A stretch of DNA of 10,690 nucleotides from Kiritimatiellia bacterium (GTDB taxonomy: Bacteria > Verrucomicrobiota > Kiritimatiellia > RFP12 > UBA1067), in NCBI GenBank assembly GCA_017389885.1, contig JAFPDR010000084.1, positions 1-10,690 on the forward strand, given 5' to 3'. Numbering within the stretch: position 1 is the first letter of the stretch; each line of letters starts with the position of its first letter. A program made the translations under genes and the position numbers. The notes under the pieces were generated by a model, which saw only the letters and a program-made list of their open reading frames with translations, ran no database searches and was not told the origin of the DNA. Positions 1 to 5,640 of this stretch are shown one piece after another.

Positions 1-9
1 AACCCCATT

Positions 10-933
10 ATGGCAGACATCGCAAAGAACATACTGGACAGGGTGGGCGGAACGCCCCTCGTCGAGATATCGCCCAAGCTGAACAAGGGCGCCGCGCGCG
101 TCCTCGCGAAGGTCGAGTACTTCAATCCGGGCGGGAGCGTAAAGGACCGCATCGCCCTCGCCATGGTCGAGGCGGCCGAGAAGTCCGGCACGCTCAAGCC
201 GGGCGCGACGATCATCGAGCCCACGAGCGGAAACACCGGCGTCGGCCTCGCGTTCGTCTCGGCTGTCAGGGGATACCACCTCATCCTCACAATGCCCGAG
301 ACGATGAGCGTCGAGCGCCGCAAGCTCGCGGCCGCGTACGGCGCGGAGATCGTCCTCACACCGGGGGCGGCCGGAATGAAGGGCGCGATCGCGAAGGCGA
401 ACGAACTCAGGGACTCCACCCCCGGCTCCGTGATCCTCCAGCAGTTCGAGAACCCCGCGAACCCCGAGGTCCACTACCGCACGACCGGACCGGAGATCTG
501 GAACGGCACGGACGGAGATGTCGCCGCGTTCGTCGCGGGCGTGGGGACTGGCGGAACTATCACCGGCGCCGGCAAGTACCTGAGGGAGAAGAACCCAGAC
601 GTCAAGCTCTTCGCAGTCGAACCCGACACCTCTCCGGTGCTCTCGGGCGGACAGCCGGGTCCGCACAAGATACAGGGAATCGGCGCCGGATTCGTCCCGA
701 AGGTGCTCGACACCTCCCTCCTCAGCGAGGTGATCAAGGTCTCGGCGGACGACGCGGGCGCGACCGCGCGCGCGGCGGGCGCGAACGAGGGTCTCCTCGT
801 CGGAATCTCGTCCGGCGCCTCCCTCTGGGCCGCCCTCGAGCTGTCGAAGCGCCCCGAATTCGCCGGCAAGACAATCGTCGCGCTCCTTCCCGACACGGGC
901 GAGCGCTACCTCTCGACGTGGCTGTTCTCATGA
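10..933 (+). CDS. cysK: Cysteine synthase (O-acetylserine sulfhydrylase A)
   Basis: This PLP enzyme makes L-cysteine from O-acetylserine and sulfide in the cytoplasm. The protein has 307 residues and follows the family pattern along its whole length. The PLP lysine is K45 in PGGSVKDR, the substrate loop TSGNTG is at 72-77, the phosphate-binding loop GTGGTITG is in the middle, and [12 protein letters not shown] and GERYLST close the C-terminal part. It ends soon after ERYLST, about 10 residues shorter than the E. coli enzyme, which is common in the family. The ATG at 10 gives a normal N-terminus; only nine bases precede it, so its ribosome binding site and promoter cannot be judged. Its TGA stop overlaps the ATG of bioB (ATGA), so the two are very likely one transcript and translationally coupled. 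Cystathionine beta-synthase is less likely because the LTMPETMS and IQGIGAGF segments are CysK-like. Confidence 0.95.
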   Translation: MADIAKNILDRVGGTPLVEISPKLNKGAARVLAKVEYFNPGGSVKDRIALAMVEAAEKSGTLKPGATIIEPTSGNTGVGLAFVSAVRGYHLILTMPETMSVERRKLAAAYGAEIVLTPGAAGMKGAIAKANELRDSTPGSVILQQFENPANPEVHYRTTGPEIWNGTDGDVAAFVAGVGTGGTITGAGKYLREKNPDVKLFAVEPDTSPVLSGGQPGPHKIQGIGAGFVPKVLDTSLLSEVIKVSADDAGATARAAGANEGLLVGISSGASLWAALELSKRPEFAGKTIVALLPDTGERYLSTWLFS

Positions 934-1877
934 CGGCGGACGCCGGAGAGGGAATCGGACGCGCGGAGGCCCTGGCGCTGCTGGAGCCTTCGCGCCGCTC
1001 CGAACTGCGCGAACGCGCGCACGAGACGACGCTCCGCTTCGTGGAGCGCCGTTTCGACTTCTGCTCGATAGTCAACGCGCGCAGCGGACGCTGCGGCGAG
1101 GACTGCAAGTGGTGCGCGCAGTCTGGGCACTGGCGCACCGGCTGCGGCGAGCACGGATGGATAGGCACCGAGGCCTGCGTCAAGGCCGCGAAGGACGCCG
1201 AGGCGAACGGGGCGGACAGGATCGGCATCGTCACCTCGGGACGCCGCCTCTCGCCAGCCGACGTCGAGAACGTCTGCGCGGCGCTGAGGGAGATGCGAAA
1301 GGCAACGGGGATATGCCTGTGCGGCTCGCTCGGGCTCCTCTCCGAAGAAGACCTCGCGAAGCTGAAGGACGCCGGGCTCCAGCGCGTCCACTGCAACCTC
1401 GAGTGCGCGCCGTCGCTTTTCCCGTCGCTCTGCACCACGCATACCGTCGAGGACAAGCTCGCGACGCTCCGCGCGGCGCGCAGGCTCGGGCTTCAGGTCT
1501 GCTGCGGCGGGATCATCGGCATGGGCGAGACGGACGAGCAGCTCGTGGAGTTCGCGTTCGCGCTGAAGGAGATCGCGCCGGACTCGATTCCGGTCAACGT
1601 GCTGCATCCGATCGAGGGCACCCCGCTCGGCGGGCGCGGCATACTTGCCGCGGAGCGCGTCGTGGATTCCGTCGCCCTCCTCAGGCTCGTCAACCCGTCT
1701 ACGCCCCTGAGGTTCGCCGGCGGGAGGCGCGACATGAGCGACGAGACCGCCGCCAAGTGCATATACGTGGGGATGTCGGCGGGAATCGCCGGACCCCTCC
1801 TCACGACCCCCGGCGCCGATTTCGACGACGACCGGGAGCTGGCCCTCCGCGCGGGCTACGCCGTTTCGGCGCGCTAG
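930..1877 (+). CDS. bioB: Biotin synthase, radical SAM, variant lacking one classical cluster cysteine
   Basis: It inserts sulfur into dethiobiotin, the last step of biotin synthesis. Counting from ATG 930 (315 residues), the radical-SAM CxxxCxxC motif is C55, C59, C62 in [13 protein letters not shown]. The segments [53 protein letters not shown] and GPLLTTPG follow biotin synthase order. In E. coli BioB the [2Fe-2S] ligands are C97, C128, C188 and R260. Here the C97 position is glycine (RIGIVTSG, about residue 99), while C131, C191 and the arginine of LRFAGG match the other three. Extra cysteines stand at C129, C155, C159, C168 and C192. This fits the anaerobe-type BioB group reported to carry a different auxiliary cluster; that assignment is inference. 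I chose ATG 930 over GTG 918 because it forms the ATGA overlap with cysK. HydE/PylB relatives are less likely given the C-terminal motifs. Confidence 0.9.
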   Translation: MTADAGEGIGRAEALALLEPSRRSELRERAHETTLRFVERRFDFCSIVNARSGRCGEDCKWCAQSGHWRTGCGEHGWIGTEACVKAAKDAEANGADRIGIVTSGRRLSPADVENVCAALREMRKATGICLCGSLGLLSEEDLAKLKDAGLQRVHCNLECAPSLFPSLCTTHTVEDKLATLRAARRLGLQVCCGGIIGMGETDEQLVEFAFALKEIAPDSIPVNVLHPIEGTPLGGRGILAAERVVDSVALLRLVNPSTPLRFAGGRRDMSDETAAKCIYVGMSAGIAGPLLTTPGADFDDDRELALRAGYAVSAR

Positions 1878-3511
1878 TCCTTCTTGCCGCCGAAGCGGTC
1901 CGCGTCCTTGATCGTGGGCGCGGTCTCGGAGAACGAGAAGTCCTTTCCGGGGAGGACCGCGTTCAGGACGATGCCCATCAGCGCGCCGACGGCGAGGCCG
2001 GAGAGCGAGATCTTGAGCGACCCCACCGTGAACGCGATCGCGCCGGCCTTCGAGAACGTGATGCCGAGCGTGAGGACGAGGATGAGCGCGGCGATGAGCA
2101 TGTTGCGCGACTTGCCGAGGTCGACCTGGCTCTCGACGAGGTTCCTCACGCCGACGGCGGAGATCATTCCGTAGAGGATGAACGAGACGCCGCCGATGGT
2201 GGCCGCGGGAATCGTCCCGATGAACGCCGAGAACTTCGGGCAGAACGAGACGAGGATCGCGAGGCACGCGGCGATGCGGATGACGCGCGGGTCGTACACC
2301 TTCGAGAGCGAGAGGACGCCGGTGTTCTCGCCGTACGTCGTGTTGGCCGGCGCGCCGCAGAGCGAGGCGAGGCACGTGGCGAGTCCGTCGCCGAGCATCG
2401 TGCGGTGGAGCCCGGGGTTCTCGAAGAAGTTGCGCTTCACCGTGGAGGAGATCGCCGAGACGTCGCCCACGTGCTCCATGATCGTCGCGAAGGCGAGCGG
2501 GAAGACGATGAGCACGGCGCTGGTGATCCTGCCCCAGTCGGGGTTCGAGAGGAGCGGGAAGACGGTGTTCCCCATCTTCACGGGGAAGCCGATCCACGCG
2601 GCGTTCGCGACGCCGGAGTAGTCGATCGCCTGGCTCAGGCCGAACTTGCCGAGGACCACAGCCGCTACGTACGAGAAGATGACGCCCATCAGGATGGGGA
2701 TGATCCTCAGCATGCCGCGCCCGAAGATGGAGAACGCGATCACCGTGACGATCGCGACGAGCGCCACCGGCCAGTCGGTCGTGCAGCTGTTCACCGCGAC
2801 CGGCGCCAGGACGAGCCCGATGCCGATGATGATCGGACCCGTCACGACGGGCGGGAAGAACTTCATCACGGTCTTCACGCCGCAGGCCTTGACGAACCCG
2901 GAGACTATGAAGTAGAGGAGCGACGACGACGCGACGCCGAGGCAGGCGTACTGGAGCATCCTCGTCTTGTCGCAGTCCTCGAAGCCCGCACCGCCGGCCA
3001 TTCCGGCGAGCGCGAAGTATCCGGCGAGGTACGCGAACGACGAGCCGAGGAACGCAGGGACCATCCGCTTGGTGAGGAGGTGGAAGAGGAGCGTTCCGAG
3101 GCCGGCCCAGAGGAGAGTCGCGCTCGGCGAGAGCCCCGTGAGGATCGGCACGAGGATCGTCGCGCCGAACATGGCGAACATGTGCTGCACGCCGAGGACC
3201 GCCATCTTCGGGATGCCGAGCGTGCGCGCGTCGTACACCGCGTCGCCGGCCTGCAGCTTGGCGCGCAGCAGCGCGATGGCCGTGGCGAGCTCTACGGACT
3301 CCTCGGGGGTGACGATCCCGTCGTCCGCAACCGCGAGCAGTATCTGCTCGAACTTGGCGATGTCCGCGTCCTGCGCGGCGAACGGATGGACGAGGCCGAT
3401 GAGCGCCTTCGTCTCGTTGATGTCCGCCTTGCCGTCCGCAAACGTGAATTTCTCGGCAGCCGTGATAAGCTGCGTAATAGTCCATTTGTCCGCCGTCTTT
3501 AGCTCCGCCAT
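1874..3511 (-). CDS. uraA: Uracil permease (NCS2 family) with N-terminal TerB-like domain
   Basis: This is an inner-membrane nucleobase transporter of 545 residues. Residues from about 97 onward are a complete NCS2 permease: GVQHMFAMFGATILVPILTG (107-126), then FLGSSFAY (155-161), and the binding glutamates E346 in MEHVGD and E395 in NTTYGEN, matching E241 and E290 of E. coli UraA, which contact uracil. Fourteen membrane segments are expected for the family. Residues 1-92 are additional: a soluble helical region with two similar acidic turns, ADGKADINE (25-33) and ADDGIVTPEES (62-72), which look like TerB or EF-hand-like repeats. The start at 3511 is supported by AAGGAG seven bases upstream. 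V92 is encoded by GTG and could begin a normal-length permease, but no ribosome binding site precedes it. The stop shares CTAG with bioB. A xanthine specificity is less likely given the NTTYGEN motif. Confidence 0.88.
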   Translation of the reverse strand: MAELKTADKWTITQLITAAEKFTFADGKADINETKALIGLVHPFAAQDADIAKFEQILLAVADDGIVTPEESVELATAIALLRAKLQAGDAVYDARTLGIPKMAVLGVQHMFAMFGATILVPILTGLSPSATLLWAGLGTLLFHLLTKRMVPAFLGSSFAYLAGYFALAGMAGGAGFEDCDKTRMLQYACLGVASSSLLYFIVSGFVKACGVKTVMKFFPPVVTGPIIIGIGLVLAPVAVNSCTTDWPVALVAIVTVIAFSIFGRGMLRIIPILMGVIFSYVAAVVLGKFGLSQAIDYSGVANAAWIGFPVKMGNTVFPLLSNPDWGRITSAVLIVFPLAFATIMEHVGDVSAISSTVKRNFFENPGLHRTMLGDGLATCLASLCGAPANTTYGENTGVLSLSKVYDPRVIRIAACLAILVSFCPKFSAFIGTIPAATIGGVSFILYGMISAVGVRNLVESQVDLGKSRNMLIAALILVLTLGITFSKAGAIAFTVGSLKISLSGLAVGALMGIVLNAVLPGKDFSFSETAPTIKDADRFGGKKD

Positions 3512-3518
3512 TTCAGCT

Positions 3519-3524
3519 CTCCTT
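3519..3524 (-). promoter_or_regulatory. Ribosome binding site of the permease gene
   Basis: AAGGAG lies seven bases before the ATG at 3511 on the minus strand. It fixes the long start, so the extra N-terminal domain of the permease should be translated. Confidence 0.7.
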
Positions 3525-3550
3525 AAGGTCTGTTTGGGTTCGTGTCGACT

Positions 3551-3559
3551 ATTATACCA
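3551..3559 (-). promoter_or_regulatory. Extended -10 promoter of the permease gene
   Basis: TGGTATAAT reads on the minus strand, about 40 bases before the permease ATG. No good -35 box stands 16-18 bases upstream, so the TG extension probably carries recognition. Transcription would begin near 3544 and give a leader of about 33 nt that includes the AAGGAG site. An A5 run precedes this box, unlike the T-runs at the other three promoters in the window. Confidence 0.6.
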
Positions 3560-3570
3560 TTTTTGCGCCG

Positions 3571-3599
3571 TTCACGCCGCGGATTCTTTTTGGTATAAT
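3571..3599 (+). promoter_or_regulatory. Promoter of the repetitive lipoprotein gene
   Basis: TTCACG (3571-3576, four of six matches to the -35 consensus), a 17-base spacer, and TATAAT (3594-3599) extended to TGGTATAAT. T5 (3587-3591) runs into the TG. Transcription would start near 3606, giving a leader of about 70 nt before the ATG at 3678. Confidence 0.65.
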
Positions 3600-3610
3600 G
3601 TCCGCAGACA

Positions 3611-3649
3611 GTTGTGTCAGAAAACGGGCGTTTCGTCCCCTAACACAGC
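3611..3649 (+). other. Possible hairpin in the 5' leader of the lipoprotein gene
   Basis: GTTGTGT (3611-3617) can pair with ACACAGC (3643-3649), seven pairs with one G-U. A3619-G3620 with C3640-T3641 and an inner GGG (3626-3628) with CCC (3637-3639) can continue the stem. It lies within the expected leader and stops about 12 bases before the AGAAAGGCAGG element. It has no T-run after it, so it is not an intrinsic terminator. No known riboswitch was recognised. Confidence 0.35.
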
Positions 3650-3660
3650 GTCACAAGGAC

Positions 3661-3671
3661 AGAAAGGCAGG
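3661..3671 (+). promoter_or_regulatory. AGAAAGGCAGG ribosome-binding element
   Basis: AGAAAGGCAGG followed by six bases and ATG. The same eleven bases at the same six-base distance precede frr on the other strand. It resembles a Shine-Dalgarno AAGGAGG interrupted by a C. It supports the ATG at 3678. Confidence 0.55.
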
Positions 3672-3677
3672 TGCGAC

Positions 3678-4424
3678 ATGAACCACAAGGCAGAATACAT
3701 CTTGGCGATCGCGCTCGCGGCGGCGGCGTGCGGCGGGTGCAGGACATACCCGGCCCGCACTTCGCGCTACTACAGCACTTCCTCCTACACCCCGGTCGCG
3801 CAGACCACCTACGTCACGCCCGCGGCCTATGCGCCGACGACGACCTACGTCGAGCCGGCGGCGGTCGGAACCACCACGACCTACATCAGCGAGCCCGTCG
3901 GCACCTCGACGACCTACGTGGACTCCTACTACTACAACGAACCGTACTACGGGACCGGGTACTACGGTCCGGGATACTACGGCGGGGTCTACTACGACAG
4001 GGCTCCGCGCCACCACCACCACGACCGCGGTCCCGAACACGGCTACGGACGCGGCCCCGTGATGCCTCCGCGAGGGGCAGGGCCCGCGCGAGGACCTGGT
4101 CCGCACGGAGCCCCAGCCCCGCTCACCTCGGCGGCGCGCGCGAACGCGCAGGCCAACGCCGCGCGCATCTCGGCCTCGCAGCAGAAGGCCGCGGCGAAGC
4201 AGGCCGCCGTCAGGCAGACGGCAGCGGTGCGTGCTCCCGCCGTGCAGGCGGCTGCAGCGAGGAACGCGGCCGCGGCGAGAAGCGCCGCCATGGCAAGGCC
4301 CGCTCCCGCTGCCGTGAGGCCTGCGCCCGTCGCCGCAAGGCCACCCGCACCGCCCGCCCGCGCTGCGGCAAGCGCTGCCGCGGCGAGGAACGCTGCCGCG
4401 GCGCGTTCGATGCGTAGGCGCTAG
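3678..4424 (+). CDS. Putative lipoprotein, Tyr/Thr-repeat and Ala/Arg/Pro-rich
   Basis: I do not recognise a family. The 248-residue protein starts with a short charged end and the hydrophobic run ILAIALAAAA before C18, a plausible though not ideal lipoprotein signal; C21 is close by. Then come four TTYV or TTYI units at 43-46, 55-58, 67-70 and 78-81, a period of about 12; a Tyr/Gly-rich stretch (84-107); four histidines (112-115); a Gly/Pro/Arg section (about 116-150); and a basic Ala/Gln/Arg/Pro region to the end. The 12-mer AAAARNAAAARS occurs twice (191-202 and 233-244). An exported, largely disordered, cationic envelope protein is the best guess. The AAGGCAGG element six bases upstream decides the start. 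It is transcribed alone, from its own promoter. Its TAG stop lies in a CTAG shared with the opposing gene. The same frame is open upstream to 2967 but that part is antisense to the permease. Confidence 0.72.
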   Translation: MNHKAEYILAIALAAAACGGCRTYPARTSRYYSTSSYTPVAQTTYVTPAAYAPTTTYVEPAAVGTTTTYISEPVGTSTTYVDSYYYNEPYYGTGYYGPGYYGGVYYDRAPRHHHHDRGPEHGYGRGPVMPPRGAGPARGPGPHGAPAPLTSAARANAQANAARISASQQKAAAKQAAVRQTAAVRAPAVQAAAARNAAAARSAAMARPAPAAVRPAPVAARPPAPPARAAASAAAARNAAAARSMRRR

Positions 4425-4693
4425 CGCGCTTCCGCGGCGCGGTCGTAGCGCCTGTTGCGGAAGTAGAGCGCGATGTCCACGGCAACGACGAAGAACAGGG
4501 CGACGTACATCCATATCACCCAGTTGCAGTCGTTGAGGAGCTTGTGGACGATTCCGAAGACGTACCCCAGCTCGACGAGCATCATGAACATGATGCTCTT
4601 CCCCTTCGCGCTCTTAGAGCGCAGGGACTTCGCGATCGAGAACGGCCATGAGAAGCCGAAGCAGAACAACATCAGAAATTCGAATATGCCCAT
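4421..4693 (-). CDS. Small membrane protein, PQ-loop-like
   Basis: This 90-residue protein has three hydrophobic segments: IFEFLMLFCFGFSWPFSI, IMFMMLVELGYVFGIVHKLL and WVIWMYVALFFVVAVDIALY. The signature SWPFSIAKS followed by SKSAKGKS resembles the P-Q turn with a downstream K-S-x-G-x-S of the SemiSWEET/PQ-loop fold. I recall similar short proteins in gut Firmicutes, all without assigned function. A transporter half or membrane accessory role is inference only. Two starts compete: ATG 4693 matches the family N-terminus, while TTG 4699 lies five bases after AAGGCAGG (4705-4712). I give ATG 4693. The gene follows the ABC permease by 68 bases and is the last of the pyrH strand run. The gap contains a heptad repeat. 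Its TAG stop overlaps the stop of the facing lipoprotein gene in CTAG. Confidence 0.75.
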   Translation of the reverse strand: MGIFEFLMLFCFGFSWPFSIAKSLRSKSAKGKSIMFMMLVELGYVFGIVHKLLNDCNWVIWMYVALFFVVAVDIALYFRNRRYDRAAEAR

Positions 4694-4704
4694 TCCCAAA
4701 CTTC

Positions 4705-4712
4705 CCTGCCTT
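4705..4712 (-). promoter_or_regulatory. AAGGCAGG ribosome-binding element
   Basis: AAGGCAGG directly follows the heptad repeat on the minus strand. It is five bases before TTG 4699 and eleven before ATG 4693. It matches the element before frr and before the lipoprotein gene. Confidence 0.45.
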
Positions 4713-4745
4713 AAACTTTAAACTTTCAACTTCAAACTTTCAACT
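4711..4745 (-). repeat. AT-rich tandem heptad repeat, copy 1
   Basis: Five 7-base units, reading on the plus strand TTAAACT, TTAAACT, TTCAACT, TCAAACT, TTCAACT. The block lies between the ABC permease stop and the small membrane protein gene. It is strikingly AT-rich against its GC-rich surroundings. A second block with the same units lies at 7161-7188. The two share the 19-mer AAGTTGAAAGTTTGAAGTT on the minus strand. Confidence 0.85.
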
Positions 4746-4761
4746 TTCCAACCGCCCCTAT

Positions 4762-5640
4762 TCACACATCCCTCGTGCGCATCAGGGCGAGGCCCGCGAT
4801 GACCGCGGCGAGAATCGCCGGAAGCGCGGCGAGCGCGGCGAAGGCGACGTAGGACATCGGAATCCATCCGTCCCTCGAAAGCGCCTCGGAAAGGCAGTAG
4901 TTTCCGGCGAAAGGGATGAATCCGGCGACAAGCAGAGCGGAGACGGCGGTCGCGGCGTTCGTCTTCAGCCGCACCGCTGCGGCGGCGGATGCCGCGACGA
5001 AGAACGCCGGCGGGATCAGGAGGAGCGCAACGGCGGGAAGGAGGCGGAAGAGCTCCACGCGGTCCGGACGGTACGCGACGCCCGAGAGCGCAATGACGAC
5101 GGCGGAGACGAACGCGCTGAGGCAGAAGCGGAAGTTCGCCGCGCGGTTCAGAACGGCGCCTATCACGTAAGGCGCCACGACAGCGGCGACGCCGAAGGCG
5201 TAGGACGGACCCCACAGGCGCGGGATGTCGCCTGTCTTGCGCGCGACTTCCGCGCCGATCGCCGCGCCGTTCACCATCGTTGCCGTCACCGCCCCGAGCG
5301 CGACGGCGAAGAGCGCGAACGCGGCGTATGCGCCGCACGCCTTCGCGAGGAAGAACTGCGCACGGGAGACGGGGTGCGAAAGCGCGACGGCGGCTGTTCC
5401 GCTCTCGAGCTCGCGGCGCATGGACCTCACCGCGGCCGAGACGGAGAACACCGTCCCTCCGATGAGGAGCGCCGAGAGCCCGGCGTCGCGCGCCATGCGC
5501 GTCGCCTCGCCGAACTGGTGGTAGTGGAACGCCGGCGCGAACACCGCGAGCGCGAGCGCCGCGGACAAAAGCAAAAGCGACAGCGGCTCGTTTACGACTT
5601 CGAGCGCCGTCGCCTTCGCTATCGAGACGAATCGCCTCAC
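4762..5640 (-). CDS. ABC-2 type transporter permease, no ATPase visible nearby
   Basis: This is a 292-residue integral membrane protein starting at GTG 5640. Six or more hydrophobic segments cover most of its length. After the first two comes RELESGTAAVALSHPVSR (about residues 76-93) with FFLAK, the hallmark of ABC-2 family permeases of the NosY/GldF kind, where E-x-G-T and P-x-S-R lie on the cytoplasmic loop before the third segment. Such permeases need a separate ATPase, which is not in this operon or elsewhere in the window. The GTG overlaps the TGA of the upstream tail-anchored protein gene (GTGA), implying translational coupling; this decides the start over an in-frame ATG at 5724 that would lie within the upstream gene. 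Substrate unknown. The sequence is Ala-rich and the membrane spans are clear, so coding is secure even though the substrate is not. Confidence 0.82.
   Translation of the reverse strand: MRRFVSIAKATALEVVNEPLSLLLLSAALALAVFAPAFHYHQFGEATRMARDAGLSALLIGGTVFSVSAAVRSMRRELESGTAAVALSHPVSRAQFFLAKACGAYAAFALFAVALGAVTATMVNGAAIGAEVARKTGDIPRLWGPSYAFGVAAVVAPYVIGAVLNRAANFRFCLSAFVSAVVIALSGVAYRPDRVELFRLLPAVALLLIPPAFFVAASAAAAVRLKTNAATAVSALLVAGFIPFAGNYCLSEALSRDGWIPMSYVAFAALAALPAILAAVIAGLALMRTRDV

Noticed and set aside
918..929. GTG 918 as the bioB start
   Set aside because: ATG 930 gives the ATGA overlap and a standard start. The extra four residues have no support.
906..3485. Very long minus-strand open frame across bioB and the permease gene
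   Set aside because: Arg/His/Pro-rich translation with no family resemblance. It is antisense or out of frame to two clearly recognised genes and follows from high GC content.
1109..3502. Very long plus-strand open frame across the same region
   Set aside because: Arg/Glu/Asp-rich shadow of bioB and antisense of the permease. No recognisable domains.
3551..3599. Inverted repeat ATTATACCA / TGGTATAAT as an operator
   Set aside because: The two arms are the -10 boxes of divergent promoters, which explains the symmetry without a binding protein.
2967..3677. Upstream extension of the lipoprotein frame
   Set aside because: It is antisense to the permease and would cross both divergent promoters. 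The signal peptide and ribosome binding element place the start at 3678.
4043..4291. Ala-rich minus-strand frame within the lipoprotein gene
   Set aside because: Simple mirror of the Ala/Arg-rich codons on the plus strand.
4694..4699. TTG 4699 as the start of the small membrane protein
   Set aside because: Possible on spacing from AAGGCAGG, but ATG 4693 is a stronger codon and fits the N-terminus of similar proteins. Kept as an alternative.
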